Positions 15,567-22,992 of a stretch of DNA of 56,498 nucleotides are shown here, one piece after another (the stretch's first letter is position 1; the number at the start of each line of letters is the position of its first letter). The stretch is from Bacillota bacterium (GTDB lineage: Bacteria > Bacillota > Clostridia > Acetivibrionales > DSM-1351): contig JAEXOY010000003.1 in NCBI GenBank assembly GCA_023439045.1, forward strand, positions 1-56,498, read 5' to 3'. The notes under the pieces are model-generated. The model worked only from the letters and a program-made list of their open reading frames with translations, made no database searches and was not told where the DNA came from. The translations under genes and the position numbers were made by a program.

Positions 15567-16554
15567 AGTAATACCCCCTATCCCTAACAATATAATTATC
15601 ACTCTTCATTAAATCTATTACCTCTTTGATTGTTGGGAGTGAGGTTATAGCTCCCATCCTTGAAACTGTCAATGTTGCAGTATAATTCGCAAAATCAAGG
15701 GCCTCTTCTGGTGGCATACCCATACATACTGCGGAACAAAATGCACCAGTAAATGAATCTCCTGCAGCGGTAGGGTCAACCACTTTAACGATATCTACAC
15801 ATGGCTTAACAACAAAGATATTCTTATTCATAAATGCCACCCCATTGCTTCCCAATGTTATAATTACATTTTCAACACCCTTTTCAAGCAATGCCTTTGC
15901 AGCCTTCTCAACTTTTTGGATATTAATACTTCCATCATCATTGGTTGTCTTAATACCCGTCAAACCATATGCCTCATGTTCATTCGGTGATATATAAGTT
16001 AACTTTGATAGGATATCATCATTTAATTTCTGATAAGGAGCAGAATTAAGCATTATAGGAATACCCTTATTATGTGCAAAATTAATAATACACTTATTCA
16101 CCTCTAAAGGAATTTCCAATTGCAGTATTACTAAATCATATTCGGATATTTTATCTTGTAAAAATTCAACATCTTCTTCAGTTAGCCTCATGTTTGTTCC
16201 TGGTACTACAATTATTCTGTTTTTTGTTTTCCGATTTTCAGCGACTTCAAGTATTATATTGCTTACAGCAGAAGAACAAAATTCATCTCTTAAAATATAA
16301 TCAGTATTAATTCCTGCATCCTTAATAGCCTTTAGTAGTTCATCCCCGAACATGTCCATTCCGAGCTTACCAACCATAGTAACATCTATGCCAAGCCTTG
16401 CTGCCTGCACTGCCTGATTTGCACCCTTTCCTCCAGGGGCAGATGTAAATGATAATCCGTCATTTACTGTCTCTCCTTCATTGGGTACCTTTGTAGTACT
16501 ATATATTAGATCCATTACAAGGCTTCCAACTACTAGTATTTTAGGGGTTTTCAT
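15547..16554 (-). CDS. PfkB family sugar kinase (ribokinase-like)
   Basis: A 335-residue PfkB kinase. The N-terminal VGSLVMDLIY and PGGKGANQAVQAARLG segments bind the sugar. The C-terminal DPTAAGDSFTGAFC carries the anion hole and catalytic Asp (DSF). Ribokinase-group members phosphorylate furanose sugars at O5. With a KdsD-like isomerase and GH172 in the same operon, D-arabinose is the most coherent substrate, with ribose or fructose as alternatives. About 30 extra C-terminal residues extend past the usual end. Start ATG 16554 follows AGGGTGG. A 116-base gap without recognisable features separates it from the permease gene. Confidence 0.9.
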   Translation of the reverse strand: MKTPKILVVGSLVMDLIYSTTKVPNEGETVNDGLSFTSAPGGKGANQAVQAARLGIDVTMVGKLGMDMFGDELLKAIKDAGINTDYILRDEFCSSAVSNIILEVAENRKTKNRIIVVPGTNMRLTEEDVEFLQDKISEYDLVILQLEIPLEVNKCIINFAHNKGIPIMLNSAPYQKLNDDILSKLTYISPNEHEAYGLTGIKTTNDDGSINIQKVEKAAKALLEKGVENVIITLGSNGVAFMNKNIFVVKPCVDIVKVVDPTAAGDSFTGAFCSAVCMGMPPEEALDFANYTATLTVSRMGAITSLPTIKEVIDLMKSDNYIVRDRGYYYAEFLE

Positions 16555-16670
16555 ATTTTATATACCACCCTTATTCCTATTTTTTTGCTATCTTTGTCTT
16601 ACCGTAAAACCATCAAATCTCGTCCACACATCACTGCCAGTTAACCACCAACCAGCAAATAATAAATTTT

Positions 16671-17501
16671 CTATTTAATTCCGCTCATCTTTATACCCTC
16701 TACAAGGTTTTTCTGTAATACAAAGAAGACTATAATAATTGGTAAAATTGTAATTACGCCTGAGGCCATAATTGCATTCCAAGGTGTATCGTTACGGCCT
16801 ACAAAGTTTGCCAAAGCAACCTGCAGCACCCACATTTTCTGATTTTGTGTTACAATTAATGGCCAGAGATAATTGTTCCAGTTTGCTATAAAGAAGGCAA
16901 CTCCAAGTGTAATACTTATTGATTTTGACAAAGGTAAAAATATTCTAGTAAATATGCCTAGCTGTGAGCACCCATCAATTGTAGCTGCTTCCTGTAGATC
17001 ATTTGGCATTGTCATAAAAAATTGTCTAAAAAGGAATATTCCATATGCATGTGGTATAGCCGGAATTATGATTCCTTTATAACTATTCAGCCAGTCAAAC
17101 TGTTTCATCATAATAAACAAGGGAATCATAATAACAGAAAAAGGTATCATCAATGTACTTAAAATCCACAAGAATATAGCATTTCTTCCTGGAAATCTAA
17201 GTCTTGCAAGTGCGTATCCAGACATTGCGTGAAAAATTAATGCAACAACTGTAACCGTGGTAGAAATAAATAACGAATTAATAAAATATCTTCCAAAGTC
17301 TGCACTTAATGCAGTTTTATATCCATCTAGTGTAACTGAACTTGGTATTATTTTCATATCAAAAACGTCCGTGTTAAGCTTTATAGAAGAAACAAGCATC
17401 ATATAAAGCGGAAATATAAACACCATTGCTATCATGATTCCTAGAATGATTTTCAAGTAGTAAAGTTTTAATCTTCTTGTTTTTTCAATCGTATTATTCA
17501 T
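16671..17501 (-). CDS. Carbohydrate ABC transporter permease, MalG/LacG type
   Basis: A 276-residue inner-membrane subunit with six predicted helices and the binding-protein-dependent permease motif (EAATIDGCSQLGIFTRIFLPL, about residues 180-200), where the coupling EAA loop docks the ATPase. Family CUT1, which imports oligosaccharides. The ATG at 17501 lies 7 bases after AAGGGG; ATG at 17507 is only 1 base away. It overlaps the upstream permease gene by 8 bases. No ATP-binding subunit is encoded nearby. Confidence 0.93.
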   Translation of the reverse strand: MNNTIEKTRRLKLYYLKIILGIMIAMVFIFPLYMMLVSSIKLNTDVFDMKIIPSSVTLDGYKTALSADFGRYFINSLFISTTVTVVALIFHAMSGYALARLRFPGRNAIFLWILSTLMIPFSVIMIPLFIMMKQFDWLNSYKGIIIPAIPHAYGIFLFRQFFMTMPNDLQEAATIDGCSQLGIFTRIFLPLSKSISITLGVAFFIANWNNYLWPLIVTQNQKMWVLQVALANFVGRNDTPWNAIMASGVITILPIIIVFFVLQKNLVEGIKMSGIK

Positions 17502-18414
17502 CTGCATTCCCCTTCGTTAATCTTAACTGTAATAAACTAAAGACAAATATAATGAGAAATAGTACAAACGCTAAAGCGGAGGAATATCCTACCTTCATAT
17601 AATCAAAGGCGTTCTGATAAATATAGTAAACAGATACTGTTGTCGCATCAGCGGGACCACCATTAGTCAATATTTTTATCTGGTCAAACACCTGAAATGA
17701 TGCAATAGTTGTTACAATAAGAACAAAAGTGCTAACTTCTTTTATCATAGGAATTGTAATGCTTTTAAAGGCTTGAAAAGAAGTTGCTCCATCTAGAAAA
17801 GCAGCTTCATAATAGCTCACTGGTATATCTTTGATTGCCGCAAGAAAAATAATAGTGTAATATCCGATAAGCATCCATGCTGAAATTACTGCAATACAGA
17901 GTAATGCTTGTTTCGTGCTCCCAAGGAAATCCTGTGGTGGTATGCCAAAGACTTTCAAAAAGTCATTAATAAAGCCCCTCTGAGGATCCATTAAAAATCT
18001 CCATATAATTGATGCAACAACAGTAGATACTGCATAAGGAATAAAATAAATGGTCCTAAATAATTCTTGTATAAATCCAGGGATAGAATTTATAAACACT
18101 GCCAATAGTAATGAAATACCAAATACTAATGGCACAAACATTAATGCATAGAGGATTGTAGTCCAAACCGAGTGCCACCATTGACTATCACTTAACATTG
18201 CTTTGTAGTTATCAAGTCCACAAAACACCATTGGTTCCAGTACGTTCCAGTTATTGAAACTTACATATAATGCTATCAGAATAGGTAGGAAAACAAAAAC
18301 TGCTAAACCTATAACATCTGGTGCAAGCATCAGATATGCAAAAGCATTTTCTTTTATTTTTCTACTACTGATTTTGCGTGGTAAAACTATAGTAGCATTT
18401 GGCTGATTTTTCAT
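17494..18414 (-). CDS. Carbohydrate ABC transporter permease, MalF/LacF type
   Basis: A 306-residue inner-membrane subunit with an N-terminal cytoplasmic stretch and six helices (first about 27-50). The EAA-type loop is YEAAFLDGATSFQAFKSITIPM near residues 200-220. It pairs with the MalG-type subunit whose gene it overlaps by 8 bases. ATG at 18414 follows GGAG. The stable hairpin at 18441-18475 separates it from the binding-protein gene and may lower its expression relative to that gene. Confidence 0.93.
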   Translation of the reverse strand: MKNQPNATIVLPRKISSRKIKENAFAYLMLAPDVIGLAVFVFLPILIALYVSFNNWNVLEPMVFCGLDNYKAMLSDSQWWHSVWTTILYALMFVPLVFGISLLLAVFINSIPGFIQELFRTIYFIPYAVSTVVASIIWRFLMDPQRGFINDFLKVFGIPPQDFLGSTKQALLCIAVISAWMLIGYYTIIFLAAIKDIPVSYYEAAFLDGATSFQAFKSITIPMIKEVSTFVLIVTTIASFQVFDQIKILTNGGPADATTVSVYYIYQNAFDYMKVGYSSALAFVLFLIIFVFSLLQLRLTKGNADE

Positions 18415-18440
18415 TGTAATCTCCTCTATATATCTCCAAC

Positions 18441-18475
18441 TTCGCCCTGACTTAATGTTATTAAATCAGGGCGAA
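18441..18475 (-). other. Intercistronic RNA hairpin between binding protein and permease genes
   Basis: A 10-bp perfect stem (TTCGCCCTGA with TCAGGGCGAA) continues through one mismatch into five more pairs around a 3-base loop. It has no following T run, so it is unlikely to be a full terminator. Such hairpins commonly stabilise binding-protein mRNA and give it higher levels than permease mRNA. Confidence 0.7.
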
Positions 18476-18494
18476 TGTCGGAATTAGATTTTTT

Positions 18495-19826
18495 TTACAT
18501 ATTGCCTTCATAGTTCTTTAAGAATTCGCTAATTTTATCATTTGCCTTTTTAGCCTCGTCCTTTGCATTTCCCTTACCAAACATTACGCTCTGAAGTGCA
18601 TCACCAACAGCATTAACAATTTCAGCTTGATATCTTGGTTCACCAATTGCTGTACTGTAAATTTCATTTGTAAATACTTCTCTTAAGCCTTTGCTGTATA
18701 TATCTTTACCAGCTTCAACTACAGAATTTCTTGGTGAATAAGCAAATTTAGTTGATGTACACCATTCAAGAGGCAATTCAACGTCTTCTGCAAATGCCCA
18801 CATTGCAAATTTTGCAGCTGCGTCAGTGTTTGCGCTCTTGGAATTAACCATCATCTTCCACCCCCCTGCACAAGTAGCTGCCTTTCCTCCCTCAGGAATT
18901 GGTAATGGAGCTAGACCTATATTAGTATCTTTGTATTCTTTTTCAAGAGATGCAATAGCCCATGTACCACAAATCTGCATAGCCGCCTTGCCAGAACCCA
19001 AAAGTGAAGTATCATTAGTTAATGCGATAGACAATTTTGATGGTGCTCCAGCATTTATAAGGTCACCCCAAAGTTGAAGTGATTTTTCTACTCCATCACC
19101 TTCAAATGTAGCTGTTTTAGTAGAAGCATCTAATACGTTTGCACCTGTCTGCCAGAGGAAAGGATACCATGTAAAGTTCTGATAGTAGCCCTTTGTAGTT
19201 TCAATTACCAATGGTGCAACATCATCCTTCTTCAGAGCTTTTGTTGCAGCTATCAATTCATCCCAAGTTTTTGGTACTTCTAAGTTGGCTTCTTTAAGCA
19301 TATCTTTGTTGTAATATAAACCAAGCAATTCAACTTCAAAAGGAATACCCACAATTTTATTATCTACAGTAACTGCATCAATTGAACTTGGTAGGAAATC
19401 ATTTAAAATTTCATCAGTATAATAAGAAGTCAAGTCCATCGCTACACCGCTATTAGCATACTTTAGAAAATCTCCTGAACTCATGACAAAAACATCAGGA
19501 CCAGCATTTGCAGCAAATGCAGTTGTAAGCTTTGTACCCATATAATCTGATTCAGGGAAGTTCTCATAAGTTACATTTACATTTGGATTAACTGCTTTGT
19601 ACTTCTCAGGAATTGATTGCATAAATTCTCTTTCTGCATTGGTATGGAAAGTCCAAAACTTTAAATCCGCTTTTTCTGCAGATGTAGATTTCTCCGTAAC
19701 TACGGATGTTGTAGCAGAACTGGAGTCAGCAGCTGTTTTTTCGCTTGATCCACATGCAGCTAAACTGATTATCATTCCAACTGATACAGCTAGACTTACT
19801 AATCTCATTTTCATGTTATTCTTCAT
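18495..19826 (-). CDS. Sugar ABC transporter solute-binding lipoprotein (transport)
   Basis: A 443-residue extracellular binding protein of the MalE/CUT1 type. The signal peptide ends in a lipobox, LAAC, with Cys25 as lipid anchor. The mature protein starts with a Ser/Thr-rich linker, then a type-1 extracellular solute-binding fold (ADLKFWTFHTNAEREF near residue 55; VFVMSSGDFLKYANSG; GIPFEVELLGLYYNKDML). ATG at 19826 follows AGGAGG at about 8 bases. It is the first gene of its transcription unit, with a weak -35 promoter at 19869-19897. It is paralogous to the protein at 20109-21386. Confidence 0.93.
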   Translation of the reverse strand: MKNNMKMRLVSLAVSVGMIISLAACGSSEKTAADSSSATTSVVTEKSTSAEKADLKFWTFHTNAEREFMQSIPEKYKAVNPNVNVTYENFPESDYMGTKLTTAFAANAGPDVFVMSSGDFLKYANSGVAMDLTSYYTDEILNDFLPSSIDAVTVDNKIVGIPFEVELLGLYYNKDMLKEANLEVPKTWDELIAATKALKKDDVAPLVIETTKGYYQNFTWYPFLWQTGANVLDASTKTATFEGDGVEKSLQLWGDLINAGAPSKLSIALTNDTSLLGSGKAAMQICGTWAIASLEKEYKDTNIGLAPLPIPEGGKAATCAGGWKMMVNSKSANTDAAAKFAMWAFAEDVELPLEWCTSTKFAYSPRNSVVEAGKDIYSKGLREVFTNEIYSTAIGEPRYQAEIVNAVGDALQSVMFGKGNAKDEAKKANDKISEFLKNYEGNM

Positions 19827-19868
19827 TGATAATTCCTCCTAATAAATTTGTTTGATTCTTATGAGTAA

Positions 19869-19897
19869 ATTATATTTTTAATCTCCAGAACCGGTAA
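19869..19897 (-). promoter_or_regulatory. Possible activator-dependent promoter of the transport operon
   Basis: A perfect -10 box TATAAT (19874-19869) has a poor -35, TTACCG (19897-19892), at 17 bases. A strong -10 with a weak -35 fits activation by the YesN/AraC regulator encoded upstream. The 19898-20049 stretch holds a palindromic GTAATATTAC at 19947-19956 but no site I can assign. Confidence 0.45.
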
Positions 19898-20049
19898 TGT
19901 AGCATTCTTGGATTAAGTGAATTTTTTTTGGTACTAAATTGGTGCAGTAATATTACCTCTAATTAAAAATGCAAAAAAATTGCACAAAAACTAAGAATTG
20001 TTCCCTTGAGCATTTAATTCTATTAGTTTTAAAAATAAAAAGGATAATA

Positions 20050-20095
20050 AAAAGTGGTATATAAGGTTACTTAGTACTCCTTACATACCACTTTT
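20050..20095 (-). terminator. Terminator after the sensor binding-protein gene
   Basis: Long arms (20050-20066 with 20079-20095, one mismatch) and a 12-base loop are followed on the minus strand by TTTTTATTAT (counting the last stem Ts). It separates the YesMN-binding protein unit from the transport-catabolism unit. Confidence 0.85.
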
Positions 20096-20108
20096 TAGTT
20101 ATTCTAGC

Positions 20109-21386
20109 TTAAAATATTCCGTTATTTAGCTTAATGTAATTGCTTATTTCCTCTTGAGCTGCTTTTGCAATCTCATTAATGTCCTTTCCTGAATATACTG
20201 CATCCTGAAGGGCATTACTTATGCTATTTGAAATTTCAACAGGGTACCTAGGCTCCGGGACAGCATTGGGCAGTATATCCCTCGTAAATAGAGAACTGGT
20301 GCCATCATAGAATATATTTCTATTCTTTTCTATAACAGATTTTCTAGCAGGAACCTTTGTACTTGCCTCTGTGCACCATTCAAAAGGCCTTGATGCATCT
20401 TCTCCCCACATCCACATTGTAAATTCGGCTGCTTCTTTTGCATATGTACTTTTTGTATTTACGGCTTGATACCATCCACCGTAAACACTTACATTGTGAC
20501 CACCATCTGGATATGGTACAGGAACAATTCCGTACTCTAGATCAGGATAATACTTTTTGAGAGAATTAACCGCCCAGAAACCACATATCTGCATAGCCGA
20601 CTTGCCAGTTGCAAATGGATATATGTCTGAAGGCATCTCAACATTAGTTCCTTGAGTATAGTTGTATTTTTTTAGATTTCTCCATAAGCCTAGCGCTTTT
20701 GCCCCACTTGTCCCAAAGTCAGTTGTTAAATCAACTGTACCTGCTTGCATCATGAATGTATAAAATATAAAGTTTTGATAGTCATTAACCTGAGTTGGGA
20801 GACAAATACCTGACATTCCATCTGATTGTGACAATTTCGCACAATTCTCAAGCTCTTCCCAAGTTGTAGGGGGCGTAAGCTGCAGCTTTTCAAATACCTC
20901 TTTATTATAAAACAAGGCAACAGGCTCATGTTCTATTGGAATCCCCAAAATTTTATTATCATAAGTTGCTACGTCTAAGCTCTCCTGAGTTAAGTCGTTT
21001 TTTAGATCACTACTAATATACTCGTCCAAAGGAAGCATATACCCTGCTTTTGCATACTTTAGAAAGCTTCCTGCAGAAATCATATATATATCGGGTGCAC
21101 TATTTGTAGCAAAAGCAGTGGGCAGTCTATTGGTTAGGTAGTCGTTATAGGGAATCCGTTCGAAGTTTACCTGCAATTCAGGATTTTCTTCATTCCATTG
21201 TTTTACCCATCTATTTATTACATAATCTTCTTTGTTCGATCGAAACTTCCACATTGTAATAGTCTTTACAGGTCCAGAATACTCTGTAGTTCCCTGGTCA
21301 GTGCTAGCAAAACACCCTGTTAGCTCAATCATAAGTACTATTGCTAATATTATTGTACAAAGCTTTTTTATATTAGTTTTAACCAT
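20109..21386 (-). CDS. Solute-binding lipoprotein co-encoded with YesMN (probable sensor protein)
   Basis: A 425-residue extracellular binding protein with a lipobox (LTGC, Cys25) and the type-1 binding fold (TITMWKFRSNKEDY; IYMISAGSFLKYAKAG; GIPIEHEPVALFYNKEVF). It is clearly paralogous to the transport binding protein at 18495-19826. Its ATG at 21386 lies inside the end of the response regulator gene (8-base overlap) and a terminator follows it, so it is expressed with the kinase and regulator rather than with the permeases. By analogy with XylFII-LytS type systems, it probably presents ligand to the kinase. The sensing role is an inference. Confidence 0.9.
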   Translation of the reverse strand: MVKTNIKKLCTIILAIVLMIELTGCFASTDQGTTEYSGPVKTITMWKFRSNKEDYVINRWVKQWNEENPELQVNFERIPYNDYLTNRLPTAFATNSAPDIYMISAGSFLKYAKAGYMLPLDEYISSDLKNDLTQESLDVATYDNKILGIPIEHEPVALFYNKEVFEKLQLTPPTTWEELENCAKLSQSDGMSGICLPTQVNDYQNFIFYTFMMQAGTVDLTTDFGTSGAKALGLWRNLKKYNYTQGTNVEMPSDIYPFATGKSAMQICGFWAVNSLKKYYPDLEYGIVPVPYPDGGHNVSVYGGWYQAVNTKSTYAKEAAEFTMWMWGEDASRPFEWCTEASTKVPARKSVIEKNRNIFYDGTSSLFTRDILPNAVPEPRYPVEISNSISNALQDAVYSGKDINEIAKAAQEEISNYIKLNNGIF

Positions 21387-22974
21387 GGTTCAGAATCCTT
21401 TCCCTGTACTCTGTTGGAGTCATTTTAGTGATTTTCCTAAAAACTTTGATAAAGTACCTTGAATCGTTGTATCCTACCATTTCAGCTATATCTTGTATCT
21501 TTAGATCAACTTGTGCCAACAATACCTTTGATTGATCAATCCTTACATTGCTTAAGTAACTGGAAAATGAGTACCCAGTTTCTTTTTTAAACAGGTCACT
21601 TAAATACGACTCGTTCATAAAAAAATCTTTAGAAATCTGTCTTAAAGAGATATCGTTAAAATAGTTAATACTAATATAACTTTTAATTTCATTAATAACC
21701 TTTCTGCATCCAGGTTTATTCTTTTCATTAAAATAATCTGCGATTGTCCCCGTATACGTAATAAGCAATTCTTTTAGATCACTTTTATTATCAAGCATAT
21801 TAAGCTTACTAAATATTTCATTGGTAGAAGGCAGTTTTATCTTGTCTATAATCCTATCATCAAATAGGTTTCTCATAACCATTATGATGAATTCCATAAT
21901 ATAGCTTTTATATGTAGCTGCATTCATATTTGATATGAGCATAACCTTGTCAACTAATTCAGCTAAGAATACAATAGCTTTTTCATAATCACCAAACCTC
22001 AAAGACTCAATGTACTTATGTTCTATATCAATAGGGTATTCCTCGGAGCAATTTTCTATATGCATTTCTGTAAGAAGTAGTATACTATTTTTTTCATAAA
22101 AAACTCTATGTTTAAGAATATATAAGCACTCTTTAAAAGCAGTATTTATTTGATAGGGGTTATCATAGCATTTGCTTAAACCTATGGTAAAGTCACTACC
22201 TTTAGGTACCGATATTTCCTGCTGTATCTCTCTTGCTAGTCCCTTAAGATATACTGCACTTGTATGGTTAATATTTAATAGGCAACAAAAGCTTCCGTCA
22301 TATAAATCAACAATACAGCCTCCTCTATTATAGATAACATTTTGAATTTCTCTTCTAAATTCAAATAAGACAGCAGTCATATCTGTTGAATCATCAAATA
22401 CAGAAAACGGTATGTTATCAAGTTTGATAATAAACAACACAAATGGCTTACAGAAGCACTCATATTCCGTGTCATCACATTCTGTTTTGCTTGAGGCAGA
22501 AGCATAAATCATTTCTGCAAAGAATTTATCTTTAAGTTGAATTAAAGAATCCTCTTTTAAGTTCTTTAATTCACTTTGTTCTTCTATTATAGTCTTTCTT
22601 TCATTAAGCTGTTCCTCTGTCTTTTTAAGACTCTTGATAATGTCTTTATAATCTGGGGGCTTTAGTATATAATCTACTGTTTCAAGGCGTATTGCTTTCT
22701 GAGCATATGAGAAGTCAGGAAAACCACTGAGAATTATGAATTTTAGATTGGGTGCTATATCTTTAGCACGTTCAACTAACTCAAGCCCATCCATACAAGG
22801 CATTTTTATATCAGTGATAACAACATCAGGCTCCTCATTAATAATTGCGGCTAAAGCTTCTACTCCGTTTTTAAACTCTCCTGTAATATTCCATTCCTCA
22901 CCCGAACGATCAATTATTGTCCTTAAGCCACGTAATACTTTTGGTTCGTCATCAACAATTATTATATTAAGCAT
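21379..22974 (-). CDS. YesN-type response regulator with AraC output domain
   Basis: A 531-residue regulator. Residues 1-120 are the receiver domain with phospho-acceptor D55 (VVITDIKMP), acidic pair DDE near residue 8 and the conserved Lys (LKPPDY). A long middle region of about 300 residues includes helical segments. The C-terminal 100 residues are a double AraC helix-turn-helix (LRQISKDFFMNESYLSDLFK; IQDIAEMVGYNDSRYFIKVF). ATG at 22974 is 6 bases from GGGGG; an adjacent ATG at 22977 is closer. It starts 18 bases after the kinase stop and probably activates the sugar operon. Confidence 0.93.
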   Translation of the reverse strand: MLNIIIVDDEPKVLRGLRTIIDRSGEEWNITGEFKNGVEALAAIINEEPDVVITDIKMPCMDGLELVERAKDIAPNLKFIILSGFPDFSYAQKAIRLETVDYILKPPDYKDIIKSLKKTEEQLNERKTIIEEQSELKNLKEDSLIQLKDKFFAEMIYASASSKTECDDTEYECFCKPFVLFIIKLDNIPFSVFDDSTDMTAVLFEFRREIQNVIYNRGGCIVDLYDGSFCCLLNINHTSAVYLKGLAREIQQEISVPKGSDFTIGLSKCYDNPYQINTAFKECLYILKHRVFYEKNSILLLTEMHIENCSEEYPIDIEHKYIESLRFGDYEKAIVFLAELVDKVMLISNMNAATYKSYIMEFIIMVMRNLFDDRIIDKIKLPSTNEIFSKLNMLDNKSDLKELLITYTGTIADYFNEKNKPGCRKVINEIKSYISINYFNDISLRQISKDFFMNESYLSDLFKKETGYSFSSYLSNVRIDQSKVLLAQVDLKIQDIAEMVGYNDSRYFIKVFRKITKMTPTEYRERILNHG

Positions 22975-22992
22975 CATATACCCCCACAGAAA

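Noticed and set aside
18441..18475. Rho-independent terminator inside the transport operon
   Set aside because: The hairpin lacks a following T tract on the transcribed strand and genes downstream need expression.
19840..20049. CcpA cre site upstream of the sugar transport unit
   Set aside because: No sequence close to the TGNAANCGNTNNCA consensus was found there.
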